Assembly (NCBI GenBank): GCA_002238805.1
Contig: MPNB01000020.1
Location: forward strand, 1-47,506
Length of the DNA stretch: 47,506 nt
Source: Rhodothermaceae bacterium bin80
GTDB taxonomy: Bacteria > Bacteroidota > Rhodothermia > Rhodothermales > Bin80
Direction of reading: 5' to 3'
Shown here: in pieces, positions 1 to 6,923 of the stretch
How the letters are laid out: every line of letters begins with the position of its first letter
Position numbering within the stretch: position 1 is the stretch's first letter
Notes under the pieces: model-generated
What the model saw: the letters and a program-made list of their open reading frames with translations, nothing else
Told to the model about the DNA's origin: nothing
Databases searched by the model: none
Made by a program: the position numbers and the translations under genes

Positions 1-90
1 CGCGCTGCCGGTCTGGCCAGCGGCTCCTACTTCTACCAACTCCGCGCAGGCACGACTCAGATCACGCGGCGAATGCAACTGATGAAGTAG
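1..90 (+). CDS. C-terminal end of a secreted protein with a type IX-like sorting tail (partial)
   Basis: The window opens inside a reading frame that ends at a TAG at 88-90. The last 29 residues contain GLASGSYFYQL, then RAG, then TRRMQLMK. This is the pattern of the final beta-strands of type A T9SS C-terminal sorting domains in Bacteroidota (G-x-Y-x-Y-x-L-x-A-G, then a basic patch and a short hydrophobic end). The domain directs a periplasmic cargo protein to the outer membrane secretion machine. Only this tail is inside the window, so the enzyme or adhesin it belongs to cannot be named. A FlgD-like Ig tail of a non-secreted protein would look similar. Confidence 0.7.
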   Translation, partial: RAAGLASGSYFYQLRAGTTQITRRMQLMK

Positions 91-103
91 ATATAATAGA
101 TCT

Positions 104-1365
104 GGTTCTACCGCAATTCGTGTGGAAGGATTAAATTTGGGCTTCACCAAAATATAGCGCAATCAATGGAATATTATCTGGATTTGACGCGACTCACCTT
201 GGGATTGGGGAACGACTGGAAGATTGACAAGGTGCTACTGGATGAGCAGATTCAGCGGGTTGACCTCTACATTTCGCATTTGGACGGCGTTGGTTTGCCC
301 CGAGACGGGAGAGACCGGGACGCTCTATGATCATCGGAAGCACGGACTTGGCTCCACTTGGATTGCTATGAATTCGAGTGTTTTGCCCATTGTCGGGTTC
401 CCCGGATAGATGTGGGTGTGAGGACAATTAGGACGCCCTGGGCGAGTGCCTCGAATCGGTTTACGGATGCATTTGAGCGGTGGACGATTAATTTGCTGAG
501 AGCGACCAGGAACCAGACGAAGGCGGCAAAGCTACTTCGTAGTAAGTTTGACACGGTCAATCGCATCCTGCACCGCAGCGTAGCGCGTGGGATGAAGCGG
601 AGACCGCTGGACGATAGATATTGCACATGTGAGCGTCGATGAGAAGGCATTTAAGTGTGGGCATTCCTACGCAACCATGGTCAGTGATGCGGTGCGTGGC
701 GTGGTCATTGATGTTGGGGAAGGCCGGGACAAAGCCAGCACAAAAATCCTGTTAAATCGTCTTATGGCAAAGGGAAAGGTAAGACCATTACGACGGATAT
801 GTGGAAGGCCTACATGACCACGGTCCAGGAGCTGTTCCCCAAGGCCCGTCTGATCCATGATCGCTTACATTTGATCCAGTACCTCAACAAAGGGATTGAT
901 CAGGTTTGCCGCAGAGAGGCGAAGCAGCATAAGGAACTCAAATACCGTCGCTATGCGCTCTTGAAAAACGGACAGAATCGGACGCAAAAGCAAGATGAAA
1001 TCTTCAAAGTCATCCAGGAAGCCAACTTGCAGGTCAGCGTCGCCTGGCGGTTGCGAGAGAAGTTCAAGGCGATCTTCGAATGCAGAGCATGGTCCGATGC
1101 AAAGCAGTACTTCCAACGCTGGTTTGAAAGTGTGAAAGAAGCGGCCGTGAAGAAGATCATGAAAGTAGAGGAGATGTTTGAACGACATCTCACAGGCGTG
1201 TGTAATGACTTTGCCATGAACAATCCAACGCCAGAGCATTCAACGGGAAGATCCAGGAGGTCAAAACTATCGGCAGAGGGTACAGAAAATTTAAAAACTT
1301 CAGATCTGTAATTCTTTTTTTCTGCGGAGATCTAGACCTCTACCCACAACATTCGCGGTAGAACC
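104..1365 (+). mobile_element. Decayed ISL3-family insertion sequence
   Basis: The element is bounded by imperfect terminal inverted repeats of 22 bp. The left end (104-125) starts GGTTCTACCGC, and the reverse complement of the right end (1344-1365) starts GGTTCTACCGC; I count 18 of 22 identical positions. The 1,262-bp length and the transposase remains fit ISL3. ISL3 elements usually make 8-bp target duplications. The flanks here, ATAGATCT and AAGATTCT, are similar but not identical, so any duplication has decayed. The insertion lies immediately behind the secreted-protein gene. Confidence 0.8.
166..1361 (+). pseudogene. ISL3-family transposase, multiply frameshifted
   Basis: Pieces of one transposase run through all three forward frames. 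They comprise an N-terminal segment from the ATG at 166, a zinc-binding segment with CPETG and then CYEFECFAHC at about 295-400, a helix-turn-helix region at about 430-600, and SVDEKAFKCGHSY at about 630 with the first catalytic Asp. Next come TTDMWKAYM at about 790 with the second Asp, IHDRLHLIQYLN at about 855, and a C-terminal stretch GKIQEVKTIGRGYRKF at about 1245-1295 ending in a TAG inside the right inverted repeat. At least five frameshifts separate the parts. The glutamate expected after NARA near 1235 seems deleted, since the readable sequence is NARAFNGK. The gene is dead. Confidence 0.85.
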
Positions 1366-1712
1366 AAGATTCTAAGAAGTGGTACGCTGAGGTAATGGAC
1401 AGGCGGGAGAGCTGTTTTTTGCCTTTTGCAGAAAGATGCGGACAGATCCGCACAATCAAATGACTTGATCGTTGCAGTGCTATCAGAGCTAGATAGATGG
1501 TGAGACTACTTGAGGTGTTGCGCGCATGTGCAGAATCATGGTCGCCAAATTGGAATTAACCTGAATAATGCCTTTGGCTATGAATACGATGCAGTCATTG
1601 TTTACAATGGATCGGGTACCGGTGAGTTGTGACAGCGTGTAACTCAAAGTGGGGGCATTTTCATTATTTACCTAGTGAATGGTGGTTTTGGCCTGCCGGT
1701 TATTAACTTCCG
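1366..1712. other. Intergenic stretch between the ISL3 remnant and mrp
   Basis: I see no convincing gene in these 347 bp. A short open stretch at about 1510-1630 reads INLNNAFGYEYDAVIVYNG before a TGA. I do not recognise it, and another forward frame is also open there, so it may be chance or a scrap of a lost gene. The last 60 bp should contain the promoter of the following gene, but no clear Bacteroidota-type box is visible. Confidence 0.4.
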
Positions 1713-2804
1713 ATGAGAAGCATGGACAATCAAGTTATCAAGCGTAAGGCAGTTTATCAGGCACTAAGTAAAGTGCGCGACCCGGATCGAGGTCATGATA
1801 TCACCCGGCTCGGTTTAGTACGGGATCTGACTGTGGATGGTCGCACAGTGGCGTTTAAATTCAATATTACCCAGCCTGGGACAGCATTTTCCCGTGAAGT
1901 TGCGGGGCGATGCAGAGAGGTTATTCAGAATACGTTTGGACAGGATGTCGAAGTAAAGATTGATTTAGTTCATTCGAAGGGCAGAGGGCAGAAAATTAGA
2001 CTTGGAGCACGGCATATGATTGCTATTGCTTCGGGCAAGGGGGGCGTCGGTAAGAGTACGGTAGCAGTGAATTTAGCGGTAGCACTTGCAGCAGAGGGGT
2101 ATCGGACAGGACTCGTGGATACGGATATTTATGGTCCAAGCATTCCGGTAATGTTTGGTCTGGAAGGCAGTAAGCCACGTGTAAATTCTCAGCGAAAAAT
2201 TATTCCATTAGCAAAGTACGGTGTTCATGTGTTATCCATGGGGCTGTTGGTTGATGATTCTCAGGCTGTGATCTGGCGGGGACCGATGGTTTCCGGGGCC
2301 GTGCGTCAATTCCTGAATGACACCGAGTGGGGGGAGCTTGATTTTCTGCTCCTGGATTTGCCGCCCGGAACAGGTGATATCCAATTGACGATTGTTCAGA
2401 CAGTCAAGTTGGCTGGTGCTGTTATTGTCTCAACACCACAGAAGGTCGCGCTTGCTGATGCAAGAAAGGGATTAGCTATGTTTGAAAAAGTAAACGTGCC
2501 TGTACTGGGTATTGTGGAGAATATGGCGTGGTTCAGCCCACCGGATTTACCTGATCGGAAATACTTCCTCTTTGGAGAGGGAGGGGCAGAGAACCTTGCA
2601 TCCGAAACCGGTGTACCTTTGCTAGGTAGGATCCCCTTGGAGGAATCCTTGCGTGTTTCGGGTGATGAAGGGGCACCAATTGTTCTGACGGCCCCAGACA
2701 CTGCATCTGCTCAGGCTTTTCGCCAAGTTGCGGCCGGGATCGCAGAGGCGTTGTCGGTATCCAGGGTGGTGCCTGAGGTTTCTCCGCTCATTGAATATCA
2801 GTAG
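1713..2804 (+). CDS. mrp: Mrp/NBP35-family iron-sulfur carrier ATPase
   Basis: This 363-residue cytosolic P-loop protein carries and transfers Fe-S clusters to apo-proteins. Residues 8-85 form the DUF59/MIP18 domain. The ParA-like NTPase follows with the deviant Walker A motif GKGGVGKS (108-115), DTDIYGPS (136-143) and the Walker B-like DLPPGTGD (215-222). The usual CxxC after the VENM motif is absent: residues 268-285 read VENMAWFSPPDLPDRKYF, as I remember for Mrp proteins of Bacteroidota. A second ATG three codons in (1722) is an equally good start. The NifU-like gene lies 16 bp downstream and probably works with it. Confidence 0.93.
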   Translation: MRSMDNQVIKRKAVYQALSKVRDPDRGHDITRLGLVRDLTVDGRTVAFKFNITQPGTAFSREVAGRCREVIQNTFGQDVEVKIDLVHSKGRGQKIRLGARHMIAIASGKGGVGKSTVAVNLAVALAAEGYRTGLVDTDIYGPSIPVMFGLEGSKPRVNSQRKIIPLAKYGVHVLSMGLLVDDSQAVIWRGPMVSGAVRQFLNDTEWGELDFLLLDLPPGTGDIQLTIVQTVKLAGAVIVSTPQKVALADARKGLAMFEKVNVPVLGIVENMAWFSPPDLPDRKYFLFGEGGAENLASETGVPLLGRIPLEESLRVSGDEGAPIVLTAPDTASAQAFRQVAAGIAEALSVSRVVPEVSPLIEYQ

Positions 2805-2820
2805 GTCGAACCGTTTTTCT

Positions 2821-3075
2821 ATGTCCGCATACCATCCAAACACTGATGCCGATCTTCGCAAACGGATTGAGGATGGACTTGATTCAATTCGGCCGTATCT
2901 GATAGCTGATGGCGGGGAGGTTCGTTTGCGTAGAATTACAGACGATATGGTTGTCGAACTTGAACTACTCGGTGCATGTGGTACCTGTCCTATGAGTAGC
3001 ATGACTTTACGTGCAGGTATCGAGCAGGCACTCCAACATGCCGTTCCTCAGATTCTAAGGGTTGAGGCTGTATAG
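2821..3075 (+). CDS. NifU C-terminal-domain Fe-S scaffold protein
   Basis: This 84-residue protein is essentially one NifU C-terminal domain (Nfu type). The cluster-binding motif CGTCPMS sits near residues 60-66, preceded by LIADGGEVRL, which is typical of the family. Such proteins hold a [4Fe-4S] cluster between two subunits and pass it to target enzymes. An in-frame ATG further upstream would overlap mrp by more than 70 bp, so I chose the ATG at 2821, which gives the normal domain boundary. Its position behind mrp supports a two-gene Fe-S delivery unit. Iron homeostasis is the only pathway assignment the sequence allows. Confidence 0.9.
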   Translation: MSAYHPNTDADLRKRIEDGLDSIRPYLIADGGEVRLRRITDDMVVELELLGACGTCPMSSMTLRAGIEQALQHAVPQILRVEAV

Positions 3076-3082
3076 GGAGTCA

Positions 3083-3103
3083 CCAGATGATGTTATCTTC
3101 TGG
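3083..3103 (+). terminator. Weak hairpin after the mrp/nifU-like pair
   Basis: CCAGATGAT and ATCTTCTGG can form an eight-pair stem with one T-T mismatch and a three-base loop, 7 bp after the stop of the NifU-like gene. No T-run follows, so it could be a factor-dependent stop or an mRNA 3'-end structure. The call is weak. Confidence 0.3.
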
Positions 3104-3183
3104 ATGCTGAAACTTGATCTGCAAGTTCATAAATTGTCCGTAGGATGTACCTCGCCTTTCAGCGGAATCATACACATACAAAA

Positions 3184-3957
3184 ATGAATCACAAGCGGTT
3201 TTTTGCAGGGGTTTTGGTTGCTGCTATCTTCACCGGGTTCAGTTACTTACCCGCATCTGCACAAATGGAATTTCATTTCCAGTATGGCAGTCTGAAGAAC
3301 CCATTCTCGGGCGAATTTCATTCAACCCGGATCTTGACGTTCCAGCACGCAGGTGCTTGGAAGCTAGGAGGGAGTTTTTTCTTTATCGATTTCCTGGATG
3401 ATGTGGAGGTGGATGGATTCAATGATAAGGAGTTTTACGGTGAGTGGTATCCTACGCTTAGTTTGAGCAAGCTCTTTGGCACGACTATCAAAATGGGTCC
3501 AATCCGGGATGTTTCTGTTATTGGTGGTCTGAATTTTGATGGCGATGCCAACGTACTCAAGTTCCTGCCGGGTTTGCAGCTTTCCTGGCAGATCCCCGGG
3601 TTTATTTTTGTGAATACCGGTTTTACCGCCATGGTGGACCAGAGCAACGAGCCACTTCGGACAGCAAATGGATTTATGTTCGATATCAGTTGGCTCAAGG
3701 TCATGAACATTGGGGAACAGTCCTTCTCGTTCATGGGTCATGCTGAATACATTGCTGCGGTAGATCAGACGGATTTGGGCACTAAGAGTGAGGGGTGGAT
3801 ATTGGCGCAGCCACAGTTGGTATGGGACTTGGGCAATGCTTTCGGATCACCAAACTGGCTTCATGTTGGTGTAGAGCTTCAGTACTGGCGCAACAAGTTG
3901 GGCGTTAAGGATCAGAATGAATTTCGGCCTGAGCTGTTGGTTGTTTGGCGCTTGTAG
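3184..3957 (+). CDS. Tsx-like outer-membrane channel (DUF5020 type)
   Basis: I start the protein at the ATG at 3184 (257 residues), because MNHKRFFAGVLVAAIFTGF...ASAQ is a normal signal peptide. An earlier in-frame ATG (3145) would add 13 polar residues in front of it. The mature part alternates aromatic and polar residues in strands and ends with aromatic-terminated FRPELLVVWRL, typical of a beta-barrel. The pattern (FHFQYGSLKNPF, GEWYPTLSLSKLFG, ELQYWRNKLG) resembles the nucleoside-specific Tsx-like/DUF5020 group in Bacteroidota, which may pass nucleosides or other small solutes. The solute is not established. It stands alone between two transcription units. Confidence 0.7.
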   Translation: MNHKRFFAGVLVAAIFTGFSYLPASAQMEFHFQYGSLKNPFSGEFHSTRILTFQHAGAWKLGGSFFFIDFLDDVEVDGFNDKEFYGEWYPTLSLSKLFGTTIKMGPIRDVSVIGGLNFDGDANVLKFLPGLQLSWQIPGFIFVNTGFTAMVDQSNEPLRTANGFMFDISWLKVMNIGEQSFSFMGHAEYIAAVDQTDLGTKSEGWILAQPQLVWDLGNAFGSPNWLHVGVELQYWRNKLGVKDQNEFRPELLVVWRL

Positions 3958-4264
3958 TTTGTTGATCTTCGATTGCAGAGAGAATTAGGCCAGTCAGCCA
4001 TGAGCCTGTACGCTTAACGGTGTCCGACTGTGTGGTGTTATATCGTACCGGGGACCTTGGAATGAGGATTTTACGGACGTAGTCGGGCGTATTGAGCTTG
4101 ATGGAAAGTCTTGGATAATCATCCGGTAGGTCTTAGACTACTTTGTGCAGGGCTGCGACGTCATCCCTTGTTGATCAGTCAGTATTGGTTCATTTTGCCG
4201 CCCAGCTTTACTTTTTTTCCATTATCTTATTTCGACTTCTTTTTTCGCTTACGACAATTTGGTC
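3958..4264. other. Upstream region of the ammonium transporter gene
   Basis: No coding potential is seen. The final 70 bp are strongly T-rich on the plus strand, as expected for a promoter and leader, but I find no exact TAnnTTTG box with a matching -33 element. No hairpin with a T-tract closes the preceding gene. Confidence 0.35.
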
Positions 4265-5548
4265 ATGATGGTACCTGAAACACAGTTTGTTCTTAATTCC
4301 TTTGCTTTCCTAATCTGGGGAGCTCTTGTGATGTGGATGGCTGCGGGTTTTACTATGTTAGAGTCTGGATCTGTTCGTACGAAGAATGCTTCTGTAATTT
4401 GCCTAAAAAATCTTGGTCTGTATTCAATTGCTGGGCTGGCCTACTACATCATTGGGTACAATGTGATGTACACGGATGTATCGGGTTTTATCGGTAGTTT
4501 CAAACTCTTCTTCAATGCTTCCCCGGAAGAGGTTGCCTTGGTTGGTGGAGACACAGATATGACAGAGTCCGTTCTGGACTCCGGTTTTTCGCAGATGTCG
4601 GGCTGGTTTTTTCAGATGGTGTTTGTAGCGACTGCGGCTTCTATCGTGTCCGGTGCACTTGCTGAGAGGATTCGGTTATGGGCTTTCTTCACATTCGTGT
4701 TAATATTGACGGCCTTCGTTTATCCCATAGTTGGTGCGTGGACTTGGGGGGAAGGCTGGTTATATGAGATGGGCTTTTCTGATTTTGCTGGTTCCACTAT
4801 CGTACATGGTACAGGAGGTTGGGCTGCACTTGCCGGAGCAATCGTGCTTGGGCCTCGGTTGGGCAAATTCAGGAAAGATGGGACTGTGAGGTATACCCCG
4901 CCCTCCAGTGTACCGATTGTTACCTTGGGGGTGTTCATCCTCTGGTTTGGCTGGTTTGGATTCAACGGTGGGTCCCAATTGGCTCTGGCGGGAGCTACGG
5001 ATGCTATAAGTATTGCAGGTATCTTGGTTAACACCAACCTGGCGGGAGCAGCTGGGGCCCTGGCTGCCATTACTGTCTCACGTATGGTACTCGGGCGGTT
5101 TGATCTGTTTGCTGTACTCAACGGCGCACTCGCTGGATTGGTAGCCATTACGGCAGCACCCACGATGAGCCATCATGGGATAGCGATCCTGATTGGCTTT
5201 GTAGGAGGCGTAGTTTGTGTACTAGCGATAAAACTGCTCGATGTTCTTAAGATTGATGATGTTGTTGGTGCAGTCCCCGTCCATCTTTTCGCCGGAATAT
5301 GGGGAACGCTTGCAGTTGCTTTTACCGTAGACGATACAAGTTTCTGGGTTCAGCTTGTGGGTATTATTACCGTGGGAGCTTTCGTGTTTGGTATTTCATT
5401 TGGATTATGGAAGCTGATCGACATTCTGATAGGAACTCGCGTTTCAAAATCCGTTGAACGGCTTGGACAGGATGTTGCGGAACTGGGAGTTGATGCTTAC
5501 CCAGAATTTGTATTGATGCCGGAAGAGTATGATGACGATGATGACTAG
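4265..5548 (+). CDS. amt: Ammonium transporter, Amt family
   Basis: This 427-residue inner-membrane protein has about 11 hydrophobic segments and no signal peptide. It conducts ammonium or ammonia for nitrogen assimilation. Family landmarks are FTMLESGSVRTKNAS near the first helix, STIVHGTGGWAALAGA carrying the first pore histidine, and VGAVPVHLFAGIWGTLA carrying the second pore histidine. The C-terminus is very acidic (EEYDDDDD). A TTG two codons upstream (4259) is also possible; I prefer the ATG at 4265. No PII (glnK) gene is next to it, which is unusual for amt but not rare. The subtype resembles marine Amt proteins with the MLESGSVRTKN signature. Confidence 0.93.
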   Translation: MMVPETQFVLNSFAFLIWGALVMWMAAGFTMLESGSVRTKNASVICLKNLGLYSIAGLAYYIIGYNVMYTDVSGFIGSFKLFFNASPEEVALVGGDTDMTESVLDSGFSQMSGWFFQMVFVATAASIVSGALAERIRLWAFFTFVLILTAFVYPIVGAWTWGEGWLYEMGFSDFAGSTIVHGTGGWAALAGAIVLGPRLGKFRKDGTVRYTPPSSVPIVTLGVFILWFGWFGFNGGSQLALAGATDAISIAGILVNTNLAGAAGALAAITVSRMVLGRFDLFAVLNGALAGLVAITAAPTMSHHGIAILIGFVGGVVCVLAIKLLDVLKIDDVVGAVPVHLFAGIWGTLAVAFTVDDTSFWVQLVGIITVGAFVFGISFGLWKLIDILIGTRVSKSVERLGQDVAELGVDAYPEFVLMPEEYDDDDD

Positions 5549-5605
5549 GCTCTTGTTTGCAAGAGAAGTTCACTCAATTTGATCAGCCCCCACAAGAGAT
5601 GGTAT

Positions 5606-5635
5606 GGGCGGTCTGCTGGTTCAAGCGGACCGCCC
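5606..5635 (+). terminator. Rho-independent terminator of amt
   Basis: GGGCGGTC and GACCGCCC form a perfect 8-bp GC-rich stem with a 14-base loop, followed by TTTGCTTTG. It starts 58 bp after the amt stop codon and points the same way. Confidence 0.75.
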
Positions 5636-5730
5636 TTTGCTTTGTGTCATGGCTACCGATGTGCCCCCACGCAAAAGGTTCATCTTCAGCAGTTCAGGGA
5701 AGATGTTGAGAGTGCTCTTGAGCAGGCTGA

Positions 5731-5895
5731 TCAATCTGTTCGAACATACTGGAACTTATGCCGCTTGCCGTGTTGCTTCTTGTGCTTCTTAACGATCTGA
5801 CACAACCGGTCCACATTCGCCATCACGCCCTCCAGTGCGACCGTCCGAACTGTCCCCTCCACGCATACGTCCGCATCCGGTCCAGTCCGCAGAAC
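5731..5895 (-). pseudogene. Possible N-terminal scrap of an IS110-type transposase
   Basis: A 54-codon minus-strand frame runs from just after a stop codon to a TGA at 5731-5733 and has no start codon at its open end. It reads EGTVRTVALEGVMANVD, then LCQIVKKHKKQHGKRHKFQYV. The spacing and basic helix resemble the segment before the YEAGP motif of IS110 DEDD transposases, but the motif itself is missing and nothing further downstream continues the match. No insertion-sequence ends were found. I hold this loosely; it could be a chance frame in a 500-bp region that otherwise looks non-coding. Confidence 0.3.
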
Positions 5896-6074
5896 TTAGT
5901 TTTTCAAACGAATTGACGTTAAAACGGATAATTATTAAAAAATCGAGATCAAAATGGGTGGCAGGACGCATAAACCGTGCATAAACTCGTGCAGTCTGAG
6001 GATCAACGTTTATAGCACAGTGGACGCCGCGCACGCTACACTCGATACCACAGTGGATTGGGCTATCAGATGAT

Positions 6075-6419
6075 TCAGATAGCGTCAGCGGCTGTGATGC
6101 GATCTTTGACCACCGGTATAATGGTGTCAAAACCGCTGATGCTGAAGATCTCCCGGATACTATCACGCATTCCGCAGAGGACGAGCTTGCCACTAATAGC
6201 ACGTACACTCTTTGCTCCAATCAGCAGTACACGCATTCCCGAACTGCTGATGAAGGATAACTTGCTAAAGTCGACAATAATATTGGTTTCACCGTCGTCA
6301 ATCCAGTCTTTGAGTACACGCTCAAAAAGCGGCGCGTTGGAGCTATCAACACGCCCAACAGGGACCAATGTGAGTATATTTGCTTCACGCTCTTCAAGTA
6401 CTTCAAGTTTGCTGGCCAT
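6075..6419 (-). CDS. STAS-domain anti-anti-sigma factor (SpoIIAA/RsbV-like)
   Basis: This 114-residue cytosolic single-domain STAS protein is the last gene of a partner-switching cluster. The conserved loop reads DFSKLSFISSSGMRVLL (50-66). By analogy with SpoIIAA, the serine just before the glycine (Ser60) is the residue the kinase phosphorylates. In its unphosphorylated form such a protein binds the anti-sigma kinase and releases the sigma factor. It follows the kinase gene after an 81-bp gap in the same direction. Which output it controls is not visible, because no sigma factor or other target gene is adjacent. Confidence 0.9.
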   Translation of the reverse strand: MASKLEVLEEREANILTLVPVGRVDSSNAPLFERVLKDWIDDGETNIIVDFSKLSFISSSGMRVLLIGAKSVRAISGKLVLCGMRDSIREIFSISGFDTIIPVVKDRITAADAI

Positions 6420-6500
6420 TTGCTGCTTCTCAGAATAGTTTCGATTAGGGTTGTGCTAGAAGTTAATAAGGATACCTAATATAGTAAACCTTGTGCAACA

Positions 6501-6923
6501 TCAGGGCAAGTTATACTCCAAAGTTAGCTGGTTGATACCATCGAGATACTCATAGGAATAAGCGTCGGCCTGACTCTTTACAAGATGTAGTCCGAGGCCG
6601 CCAATCGGACGAGAATTAAGCTCACTTGTCGTATCCGGGTCAGTATCCTGCGTCGGATCGAACTTACCACCATTAGATTTCACGATCACGATCACACGGC
6701 CGTCTTGGATATTAAGGTCAATTTCAATTTGGGGATCAACACCGCTCTCAAACTTACCGTGTACGAGGGTATTTGTCACGAGTTCTTCCAGAGCGAGGTT
6801 GATTATAAAATTAGTCCTCGGAGGGAGTTCATGTGTTTCGCCAAATGTTTCTACCATAGCTGAGAGGTCGCGCAGTTCTGACACCCGAGCAGCCACCGTA
6901 ACGTTGAAATCACCAGTAATCAT
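6501..6923 (-). CDS. Anti-sigma serine kinase, RsbW/SpoIIAB-like (HATPase_c_2)
   Basis: This 140-residue single-domain GHKL ATPase has the N-box INLALEELVTNTLVHGKF (Asn51) and the G-box GGLGLHLVKSQAD near the C-terminus. It has no histidine-kinase dimerisation domain. Such proteins bind a sigma factor or another target and phosphorylate the STAS partner on serine. Its start overlaps the stop of the phosphatase gene by 4 bp (ATGA), so the two are translationally coupled. Together with the STAS gene it makes a complete partner switch. Confidence 0.88.
   Translation of the reverse strand: MITGDFNVTVAARVSELRDLSAMVETFGETHELPPRTNFIINLALEELVTNTLVHGKFESGVDPQIEIDLNIQDGRVIVIVKSNGGKFDPTQDTDPDTTSELNSRPIGGLGLHLVKSQADAYSYEYLDGINQLTLEYNLP

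Noticed and set aside
1510..1630. A small gene between the ISL3 relic and mrp
   Set aside because: Two forward frames are open over the same stretch, there is no start context and I recognise no family.
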